Below, one piece after another: positions 51,353 to 59,439 of a stretch of DNA of 64,000 bases. This DNA comes from a virus: IMG/VR virus record IMGVR_UViG_3300025913_000022, positions 1 to 64,000 of that record; one strand, written 5' to 3'. Each line of letters starts with the position of its first letter. The stretch's first letter is position 1. The notes beneath the pieces were generated by a model. It was given only the letters and a program-made list of their open reading frames with translations. It was not told the DNA's origin and searched no databases. Position numbers and translations under genes: made by a program.

Positions 51353-52366
51353 ATGTATAATTATACTGCAAAATATAAACGATTTGATCAACTTCTTTCA
51401 GAGGTACTTGTTGATTTTAAAAATTATTCTTTAGAGAATATGATTGAACCTCAAGAATTAGTGAAAGTCGCGCGCCGCGTTAACTATGATTTAGGTTTAA
51501 GAATTCTTCAAACTAAAGAAGTGTTATTGGAAGTTGAAAAAGGAACAGTTAAACTTCCTGATGATTTTTATACGATTAATTATGGGATGATTTGTGGTAG
51601 TTTTGAAGTAGAAGAAGTTTTACCTCAAGGAACGCACATTGTAGATAATAAGTTGTTTCCTGTATATAAAGAGCAGCCTGCCCATGTAGATACCTGTGCA
51701 CCACCTGTTATTTGTTCTAAGTGTGATTGTAATCCTTGTGGATGTGCACCTACCCCTCCTTGTGAAAATGCTGAATTTAATCCTCTTGCACCTACTGGAG
51801 ATACTTGTATTAAACCTCGCGTATTTTTAAATTGTAAAAATGAATGTTTTGAGCTTGTTCAAATAGTGCAGACAAGAAGACAAGTTTATAGACACTTGCT
51901 ACCGTTACAGATTATTGATAATGCAGAGGGAATTGAGTGTGGTTGTCCGGGTTTATATGTTCGTAGTAAGGATCAGGCTTGGATTAAAAACGGATACTTA
52001 TATACTAATTTGAATTGTGCTAAAGTATATATTAGTTATGAAGGTATGATGCAGGATGAAGAAGGTAATCTTCTTGTTTTGGATCATGAAATGATTAATG
52101 AATATTACGAATATGCTTTAAAGAAAAGAATACTTGAAAATTTGGTAATGAATGATGAACAAATTAATCAAGCAAAAATTCAACTGATTGAAAAGGGTTA
52201 TGTAGAATCTCGCAGATATGCTTTAAGTATTGTTAACACTCCAAATTTCCATGAGATGAAAGAGGTGTTTTTGCAAAATAGAAAAGCTCAATATGCGAAA
52301 TATTATAAAATGTTTGAAAGTCATCGTTGGTTTGATTATGGTTTAGCTCTTAATGATTTCAGATAA
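51353..52366 (+). CDS. Ring/tail-adaptor-type protein with Cys insert (337 aa)
   Basis: Shares the layout of the preceding gene: helical start RFDQLLSEVLVDFKNYSLEN, beta middle, then a Cys-rich insert (VICSKCDCNPCGCAPTPPC, residues about 116-136) and AWIKNGYLYTNLNCAKVYIS. Helical C-terminus MINEYYEYALKKRILENLVM. The KNGYLYTN versus QDGYLYLP pattern suggests the two ring-type genes are related. Podovirus tail tubular proteins are alternatives. Confidence 0.65.
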   Translation: MYNYTAKYKRFDQLLSEVLVDFKNYSLENMIEPQELVKVARRVNYDLGLRILQTKEVLLEVEKGTVKLPDDFYTINYGMICGSFEVEEVLPQGTHIVDNKLFPVYKEQPAHVDTCAPPVICSKCDCNPCGCAPTPPCENAEFNPLAPTGDTCIKPRVFLNCKNECFELVQIVQTRRQVYRHLLPLQIIDNAEGIECGCPGLYVRSKDQAWIKNGYLYTNLNCAKVYISYEGMMQDEEGNLLVLDHEMINEYYEYALKKRILENLVMNDEQINQAKIQLIEKGYVESRRYALSIVNTPNFHEMKEVFLQNRKAQYAKYYKMFESHRWFDYGLALNDFR

Positions 52367-52371
52367 TAAAA

Positions 52372-55300
52372 ATGGCAGAGAAACCAAACATATCCACAAG
52401 ACAATTTGATAAGCAACTTAATGAGGATGTTAGAGATTATCACTCAAGAAGTAATGCGTGGAGTTATGCTAGAAATGCTATCAATAATAGTGTTACTGGC
52501 GATTTAGGTGATTTAGGAAATGAACCTTCGAATTATTTTTGTACACAAGCTCCTTATAGTATTATTGGAGTTATCTATTTATATGGAGATACTTTTGCTA
52601 TTTTTTCTACTGATGATACCAATTCGGAAATAGGTTTATTTACAGAATCAACTTGTACTTATGTAAAAATTGTAAATGATCCTTGTTTAAATTTTAATAG
52701 AACAAACCTGATAACAGGTTCCTCTAAAGAAAACTTTGATTGTTCTTGGCATTTATACTGGTCTGATAATAACAGAAACCCAGATAGAACTTTAAATATT
52801 AATAAGGTACCTTATATTCAAAATTGTGTTACTGTAAATAATTGTATAACGTGTACTGATACAACACAATTAGATTGTGATAAAATAAGAATGGCTCGTT
52901 TAGTGCAAGCTCCTTGTATGAGTATTAAAAAAGGAGCTAGTGGTGGTAATCTTTTAAACGGTTCTTATTTTGTTACACTTGCTTATACAATAAATGGGCA
53001 AAGAGTTACTGATTATTTTACTCCATCAATAGCTCAAGCTTTATTTAGTCATTCTAATGTGGCAGGATCTGTGGATATTGAGTTAAGTAATTTAGATAAA
53101 ACATTTGATGAATTTGAATTAGTTATTATAAGTGTTATTAATCAACAAACACAAGCTAAAAAATTAGGAATTTATAATACTAGACAAACACAAGTTACAG
53201 TAGATATTATCGATAATAAATTAATTGATATTCCTATAGAATTAATTCCTGTGCATAATCCAATTGCAGATAGTTCAGATGCTATTTATGAGGTTGGTAA
53301 TTATTTATTAAGAATAGGACCTACCGAAAAATTTGATTTTAATTATCAACCTTTAGCTAATCAAATTGTATCGAAATGGCAAGCTATGGAATATGCTGCA
53401 GACTACTACCGTAAAGGAGGTAATCAAACAGGATATTTGAGAGATGAAAATTATGCTTTTTTTATTCAATGGGTTTATGAAGATGGAGATTTATCTTCTG
53501 CATATCATATTCCGGGAAGAGCACCTAACTCTACCGATCTTCAAGTCGTTGCTGGTGCAGATGCTCAAATCGAAATCAGTGAAGGTATAATACCGTTGAG
53601 ATGGATGGTTGAAAATACTGCGAGTTTGACTGCGCTTTATCCTCCAAATACTTTAGCTCCAGATGGTATAGGTACTTTATTATCAGAAGGTTTAATGGGT
53701 TATTGGGAATCTACAGAATTATATCCTGATGATAAACCTACCGTTTTTGGTAATCTTTGCGGGCAAGCAATTAGACATCATAAATTTCCAGAACAATCTT
53801 TACACACTACAGTAAGGCATTATAATAACACAAATAACACCATAAGAATAATGGGTGTCAAATTTGAAAACATAGTTCCTCCTGTAGATAATTCTGGTAT
53901 TTTAATTCCGGGCATTGTTGGTTATCGTATCCTTAGAGGTAGTCGTGAAGGAAATAAAACAATCATTGCGAAAGGGGTCATTAATAATCTTTTTCAGTAT
54001 GCTATTGAAAATAACACAAGTACGAGACAAGGTTTATATCCAAACTATCCTTACAATGATGTGCGACCGGATCCTTATGTTTCTACAGCAGATACAATTG
54101 AGGTAGGTTGTGTAGTTAATGCTACACCTAATGCGACGGTTTCTCCTGATAACTATACGTTTCATTCTCCTGATACAGGGTTTAGAAATCCGTTTTTATC
54201 AGTTAAGGAAGTAAAAGTTTATGGAGAATTAAATGGAACAACAGAAGGTGTATTCGTACAACCTGATAAACACCCAAAACATAAATTTTTAACTGATCTT
54301 GCATTTATTATTTCTGCAATTGCCGGTATAGGAATTGCTGCAATTGAGATGAATGGTGAAAGACGTACAAGTTATGTTATGCCTAGAAAGAGAGCAAATT
54401 CAAATTCAGGTACTACAATTAAAGATTCTAATGATATACAAGAAACAGTTGGAGATGTAACCTCAACGTATAGTTTAGTTGAAGCAGGAGATGTAGATGC
54501 TACAATAGATGGAGATGTTAACGCTGTAAGTTTGGGTAATAGTACCAGCGGAACACTGTTTACATTTCTACAAGGATTAGATAACATAACAAGTTCGAGT
54601 GGAACAAATGCCACTATGGATGCTTTAAGTGGTGCAGATACTGCTACAGGAAGTATGATTCCCGTTATAGATGCAGATAACACTACATTTTGGACAACCG
54701 GAGGTCAGTTAGTGCAAAATTTACTTGGATCTGGTCCTAATACATCTGGTACAGGTTATAATTCACAACTTACAACAGATACTGTAAGCTATGGCGAGAG
54801 TCATCCTGCCATGGATGGTTTAGGAATAACTCAAGAGCAAACAGCGGGTAAACTGGATAATATTCCAGCTTGGATTTCTGCAATAAATGGTTTTGTAACT
54901 TTTGTTTATTACTGGTCTCAAGGAACAGATGCTACTTTGGATTTAATTAGAGCTTTGTTACCTTATCGTCAATATGCATTACAATTTCAATCACATTGTT
55001 TTTACGATGGATTCCAAAATCCTCAAGCAAATAACCATAGAAGATTAATTACTGATTCTGCTTATCTTGATAATCAACTTCAAGATTATGGAGCTAATTT
55101 TAGAGTTAATAATTTGAATAGAAGTAAGTCTGTTATACTTAGTTCACAAACAGGTTTTAATAATACGTTAGCTACAGATAATTCAAAACAAACGGTAGGT
55201 ACTCAGGGTGCTTGGAGTAACCCATTAGTTCCTTTTAAAAATACAGCGGCTTCACACTATGCTTCATTAAAAAATAGATTAAGAAATCAATATGGTCAAA

Positions 55301-57339
55301 TTGGTGGAATACAACAAATACCAGTTGGTTGTGTTAATTTAGTTACAATAACTTCTCCAAGTAATACGTTTATAACTCCTGTTTTAAATGGTGGTGATAC
55401 TTATGTTACAAGATACACTGAGAAAAATACAATGTTCTTTTTTTATGATTGGTTGTATGATCAACCAGATGGTTATGAGTTTGATTACCATATTCGTAAA
55501 ATGCTTCCTTTTCCAACATACTGGATGAACTCTCAAAAATTTGATACAAGTGAGTTTATAAATAATTTGACAAGTACAATAAGTGGTGGTAGTGGTAGTG
55601 GTTGGAATTCTTTTTTACCTTCTGGGCAGCATGCTTTTGATAGAGGTGGTTGTACGGGTTTTTTTGAAGTAAAAGAAGCTTACATGTATTTATTTAATTC
55701 AGGTGTAAGAGACTTTTTTGTGGAATCTGAAATTAATACAGATTTAAGAGATTGGGGAGATTTGCCTGAACAAAGATTTTATGATCCTTATCAGTATACA
55801 GACTTGAATAGTTTATTTAGAGTGCCTATTATTAAGTCTGGTGATTATTATAAATATGATTACAGTTTAAGCGTATCGAAAACTTTTATAAATTTTATAA
55901 GTTGGGCTAATATTCAACCTATAAATTATGATCCAGCTATTTATGCAACTTGCTATACACATTATCCAAATAGAATAATTTATTCTTTACCTCAGCAATT
56001 TGAACTTATAAAAGATAACTGGTTAATTTATTTAGCGAATAATTATAAAGATTTCAAAACTCATGTGAGATGTGTTAAACCTATAAATAAAAGTGGCGCA
56101 CTTATTTATTTTGATACGGAAAGTCCTATTCAATTTTTAGGGGTAGATGAATTACAAACAAGTGCAGGAACAAAAATAACTATTGGTGATGGTGGTTTAT
56201 TTTCACAACCACTGCAGAATTTAATGACTTCTGATAAACCTTATGAATATGGTTCTTGTCAGGATAAATACAGTATCATAAGTACTCCAATGGGTTTATT
56301 TTGGATAAGTCAAAATCAAGGGAAAATCTTTCAATTACAGAACGGAATTCAAGAAATTTCAATGACTGATTTGAAATGGTGGTTTGCTCAATATTTACCT
56401 TATTTTATCACAAAAGATTTTCCAAATTTTCAACTCTTAGATAATCCTGTTATTGGTGTGGGATGTCAATCTATTTATGATAATGAAAATTGTTTAGTTT
56501 ACTTTACAAAAAGAGATTTTAAAGTACGCACGGATATTACAGATGTTGTAACATATGTTAGTAATGATAACTTTTTAGTAAATGGTTCGTTACCTATTAA
56601 GCTAGGTGATCCTGCTTATTTTGAAGATGTGAGTTGGACTGTTAGTTATGATCCTAAAACAAGAAATTGGGTGTCTTGGCATGATTGGCATCCTACATTT
56701 TTAATACCGGGAAAGAATACGTTTCTTTCTGTTCTGGATAATACGTTATGGGTGCATAATGCTGTGTGTAATAGTTATTGTAATTACTATGGTGTAAATT
56801 ATCCATTTGAAATTGAATATCGAGTAAATACTGTTCAGCAAGTAAATACTGTAAGAAGTGTTGAAATACAAATGGAAAATTATATTTATGATGCTAACTG
56901 TCATGACAGATGGCATGATTTAGAATTCTTTTTTGATGAGGCTGTTGTTTTTAACACAGAGCAAGTTTCAGGATTATTAAAATTAAATCAAACTCCAAAT
57001 AATGATCCTTATGCTTTGTTAAATTATCCTATAACAAATTTTGCAAGTATTGATATTTTATATTCAAAAATTGAGAATAAGTATCGTTTTAATATGTTTG
57101 ATGATATAACCGATGATCGTGGTGAGTTTACAAACGCTAAGCGAATGATATGGAATACGGCATCTAATGGTTATGCAAGAACGTTAAATTCGGCTAATTT
57201 AAACTATACGAAGGATCCTTTCCAAAGAAAGAAATTCCGTCATTACACTACAAATGTGCTATTAAGAAGAAAAGTGAGTGGAAACAGGAAAATACTGTTA
57301 ATGCTTACCAATAATAAGGACTTGTATTCACCACGTTAA
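52372..57339 (+). CDS. Muzzle/tail stabilisation-type giant protein (1655 aa)
   Basis: N-terminus RQFDKQLNEDVRDYHSRSNA, WSYARNAINNSVTGDLGDLG then NEPSNYFCTQAPYSIIGVIY is the pattern of crAss-like muzzle / P22 gp10-like tail stabilisation proteins. A long beta-rich body follows, with Cys pairs (VTVNNCITCTDTTQLDC). Near residues 645-665 LAFIISAIAGIGIAAIEM is hydrophobic enough for a membrane contact. The C-terminus has FRHYTTNVLLRRK and GNRKILLMLTNNKDLYSPR. Largest gene in the window; it would close the tail channel. Family placed by N-terminal pattern and order. Confidence 0.75.
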   Translation: MAEKPNISTRQFDKQLNEDVRDYHSRSNAWSYARNAINNSVTGDLGDLGNEPSNYFCTQAPYSIIGVIYLYGDTFAIFSTDDTNSEIGLFTESTCTYVKIVNDPCLNFNRTNLITGSSKENFDCSWHLYWSDNNRNPDRTLNINKVPYIQNCVTVNNCITCTDTTQLDCDKIRMARLVQAPCMSIKKGASGGNLLNGSYFVTLAYTINGQRVTDYFTPSIAQALFSHSNVAGSVDIELSNLDKTFDEFELVIISVINQQTQAKKLGIYNTRQTQVTVDIIDNKLIDIPIELIPVHNPIADSSDAIYEVGNYLLRIGPTEKFDFNYQPLANQIVSKWQAMEYAADYYRKGGNQTGYLRDENYAFFIQWVYEDGDLSSAYHIPGRAPNSTDLQVVAGADAQIEISEGIIPLRWMVENTASLTALYPPNTLAPDGIGTLLSEGLMGYWESTELYPDDKPTVFGNLCGQAIRHHKFPEQSLHTTVRHYNNTNNTIRIMGVKFENIVPPVDNSGILIPGIVGYRILRGSREGNKTIIAKGVINNLFQYAIENNTSTRQGLYPNYPYNDVRPDPYVSTADTIEVGCVVNATPNATVSPDNYTFHSPDTGFRNPFLSVKEVKVYGELNGTTEGVFVQPDKHPKHKFLTDLAFIISAIAGIGIAAIEMNGERRTSYVMPRKRANSNSGTTIKDSNDIQETVGDVTSTYSLVEAGDVDATIDGDVNAVSLGNSTSGTLFTFLQGLDNITSSSGTNATMDALSGADTATGSMIPVIDADNTTFWTTGGQLVQNLLGSGPNTSGTGYNSQLTTDTVSYGESHPAMDGLGITQEQTAGKLDNIPAWISAINGFVTFVYYWSQGTDATLDLIRALLPYRQYALQFQSHCFYDGFQNPQANNHRRLITDSAYLDNQLQDYGANFRVNNLNRSKSVILSSQTGFNNTLATDNSKQTVGTQGAWSNPLVPFKNTAASHYASLKNRLRNQYGQIGGIQQIPVGCVNLVTITSPSNTFITPVLNGGDTYVTRYTEKNTMFFFYDWLYDQPDGYEFDYHIRKMLPFPTYWMNSQKFDTSEFINNLTSTISGGSGSGWNSFLPSGQHAFDRGGCTGFFEVKEAYMYLFNSGVRDFFVESEINTDLRDWGDLPEQRFYDPYQYTDLNSLFRVPIIKSGDYYKYDYSLSVSKTFINFISWANIQPINYDPAIYATCYTHYPNRIIYSLPQQFELIKDNWLIYLANNYKDFKTHVRCVKPINKSGALIYFDTESPIQFLGVDELQTSAGTKITIGDGGLFSQPLQNLMTSDKPYEYGSCQDKYSIISTPMGLFWISQNQGKIFQLQNGIQEISMTDLKWWFAQYLPYFITKDFPNFQLLDNPVIGVGCQSIYDNENCLVYFTKRDFKVRTDITDVVTYVSNDNFLVNGSLPIKLGDPAYFEDVSWTVSYDPKTRNWVSWHDWHPTFLIPGKNTFLSVLDNTLWVHNAVCNSYCNYYGVNYPFEIEYRVNTVQQVNTVRSVEIQMENYIYDANCHDRWHDLEFFFDEAVVFNTEQVSGLLKLNQTPNNDPYALLNYPITNFASIDILYSKIENKYRFNMFDDITDDRGEFTNAKRMIWNTASNGYARTLNSANLNYTKDPFQRKKFRHYTTNVLLRRKVSGNRKILLMLTNNKDLYSPR

Positions 57340-57352
57340 TTATTTATATTTG
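57322..57352 (+). promoter_or_regulatory. Promoter ahead of 57378 gene
   Basis: TATATTTG at 57345-57352 with CTTG 20 nt upstream; the upstream box overlaps the end of the muzzle-like gene. Confidence 0.6.
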
Positions 57353-57377
57353 CAGTACCTCTTAACTCCTACTAAGA

Positions 57378-58589
57378 ATGAAAAAACAACTGTTTGAAAA
57401 CCCACTTACAAAATCGTGGTATCTCCAATTTGGAGGATCTCCTGCAGATGCTTACAGTTATTTGTTCGGTGGTAATACTCAAAATTCTCCTGATGATGTT
57501 GAAGATGTGGATTATGAAGAGGTAAATGATGAACCAGAATTTAAGAGTGGTGGTTGGATAAAAAAAGCTATTAAACATCCGGGACGTTGTACACCGGGTT
57601 CACCTAATTATGACTGCCCTAAAGGAAGTCCTCAGTGGAATCTTGCACAAAGATTTAAGCACGGTGATTTACATAAGAAAAAAGGTAAAAAGGAAATAGG
57701 TGGAGAACCTTGTATCGAGTGTGGAGATGGGTATAAGCAGGAAGGTGGAAGCTCTTCTATTTTTAATTATGGGCAGTTTCCTGCAATGAAAGAGGGGGGT
57801 GCTGCAGCTTACTTAAAAGCAATTATAGCGGGAGCAGATAAACATTTAAGTAAAAAGAAAACTGGGGGTTCAACTTCTCCGCAAGGAGTGAGTATGGATT
57901 CTTTTTTAGCTGATCGCAATAATGACTTTAAACAATACCTTGCTAACAATGCAATGCGAAAATTAGCAGAGGAAGAAGCAGATCATGTTTCTGCGGCACA
58001 TGATATGTTTGTGATGGCATTTGGTGGGGTTCCTTACTTTGCTCAATTCGGTACTGAAATGCCTTTAACGCAATCAGATCCAAATCAAATGCAACCTAAT
58101 GTAATGCCAGCGAGTTATATCCCTCCTGACCAGTTAGCTCAAGGAACTCCAGTAACAGGAGTACAGCCTTCAATGTTTGATGTAATGTCTCGAAATATGC
58201 AAGCAGCATCTATGGCTCGTAATCCTTTGTTTAACAAACAACCTCAGCAACAACAGCAAGGAAATAGTTTTTCGCAATTTTTGGGTAATAATGGAAAGCA
58301 AATAGGGGAAGGTATTATAGCAGGAGAAACACTTACTACAAGCTTTTTAAATCAAGCTGATCAAAATAATCAGTTGAAAAAACTGAGACAAAAAACAGAT
58401 GCTGATTCTATTTTCACACCAGTGGGTAGCTCTCGTGGTGATTATGATGTGAATAGTGGAATGCTTAGACCGAATAAATATGTACCAGTTCAAAATCAGG
58501 GGTATAAAGAGGGTGGAGAATATATGATGTCTGATGATGATATCAAACGAATTATTGAGGCTGGCGGCGAAATCGAGTATTTAGACTAA
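57378..58589 (+). CDS. Virion cargo-type protein (403 aa)
   Basis: Many Gly-Gly motifs in a disordered, Gln-rich chain: LQFGGSPADAYSYLFGGNTQ, KSGGWIKKAIKHPG, MKEGGAAAYLKAIIAG, FGGVPYFAQFGTEM. A Cys pair CIECGDGY lies near residue 116. Ends YMMSDDDIKRIIEAGGEIEY then LD. Such GG-rich proteins follow the muzzle gene in crAss-like phages and include proteins packed in the head and ejected. The C-terminal end is echoed by the homing endonuclease that follows. Confidence 0.6.
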   Translation: MKKQLFENPLTKSWYLQFGGSPADAYSYLFGGNTQNSPDDVEDVDYEEVNDEPEFKSGGWIKKAIKHPGRCTPGSPNYDCPKGSPQWNLAQRFKHGDLHKKKGKKEIGGEPCIECGDGYKQEGGSSSIFNYGQFPAMKEGGAAAYLKAIIAGADKHLSKKKTGGSTSPQGVSMDSFLADRNNDFKQYLANNAMRKLAEEEADHVSAAHDMFVMAFGGVPYFAQFGTEMPLTQSDPNQMQPNVMPASYIPPDQLAQGTPVTGVQPSMFDVMSRNMQAASMARNPLFNKQPQQQQQGNSFSQFLGNNGKQIGEGIIAGETLTTSFLNQADQNNQLKKLRQKTDADSIFTPVGSSRGDYDVNSGMLRPNKYVPVQNQGYKEGGEYMMSDDDIKRIIEAGGEIEYLD

Positions 58590-58597
58590 AAATAAAA

Positions 58598-59431
58598 ATG
58601 ATTATTTCAGGAATATATAAATTTACTAATCTAATAAACCACAGAGTTTATATAGGAAGTTCTGCTGATGTTTATTATAGATATAGAAATCATGTTTTTG
58701 GAAATAGATTCAGTAAACCTTTAAGACAGGCTCTTTTAAAATATGGAATAGATAATTTTAAATTTGAAATTCTTGAGATTATTAATAAAAAAGATTTTGT
58801 TACTATTGAATTATTTTGGAATAAATTATATGAAAGAGAACAGTTTAATTTAGATTTATTATTTGCTAAAGAATATATTGATTCAAATGGAAAAGATAAA
58901 AGATTTCGTGAATTGACTTATAACTTGAACCCGAAAGTGATTGGAGGAGGTGGTTCAAAATGGACTGAAGAGTCGAGAGAAAATTTAAAGAAAAAATTTA
59001 AAAAAGAAGGTCATATTTGTTTAGGTAGGAAATTTTCTGAGGAAAGTATAAATAAAATGAAAAATACTTTTAAAGAGAGAGGTGTTTCTGTTGGAAAAAA
59101 TAATCCTAATTACGGTAAAAAAACAACCAGAGAGAAAAAAGACAGGGTAATTACATCATTTTTAAAAAGTGGAAAAGCATTTCCTTTTTTGGCAATAAAT
59201 AAAGAAACAGGTTTTACAAAATTATTTGTTAGCACAGAAAGTTGTGCGGAGGAATTAAATGTTTGGAAATGTCAAATTAAAAGATGTCTTTCTGGTAAGT
59301 ATAAATCGGCTGGAGGATTTGTGTTTAAGCGTGCTGAAATTCAAGATGAAGCTTGTATTGAAGAAAAAGATATTGCTATATTAAAAGAAGCAGGTATTGA
59401 ATTTGAATATGTAGATGATATTATTTATTAA
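58598..59431 (+). CDS. GIY-YIG homing endonuclease with NUMOD domains (277 aa)
   Basis: SGIYKFTNLINHRVYIGSSA (residues 4-23) is the GIY-YIG core; QALLKYGIDNFKFEILEI completes it (about 45-62). NUMOD3 repeats follow: GRKFSEESINKMK and GKNNPNYGKKTT. A NUMOD1-like DNA-binding end has FVSTESCAEELNVWKCQIKR. The last 27 residues (EEKDIAILKEAGIEFEYVDD) resemble the C-terminus of the upstream cargo-type gene, as if the element carried or captured the end of its insertion target. It sits between two virion genes on the same strand, 8 nt from each. Confidence 0.88.
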   Translation: MIISGIYKFTNLINHRVYIGSSADVYYRYRNHVFGNRFSKPLRQALLKYGIDNFKFEILEIINKKDFVTIELFWNKLYEREQFNLDLLFAKEYIDSNGKDKRFRELTYNLNPKVIGGGGSKWTEESRENLKKKFKKEGHICLGRKFSEESINKMKNTFKERGVSVGKNNPNYGKKTTREKKDRVITSFLKSGKAFPFLAINKETGFTKLFVSTESCAEELNVWKCQIKRCLSGKYKSAGGFVFKRAEIQDEACIEEKDIAILKEAGIEFEYVDDIIY

Positions 59432-59439
59432 ATAATAAA

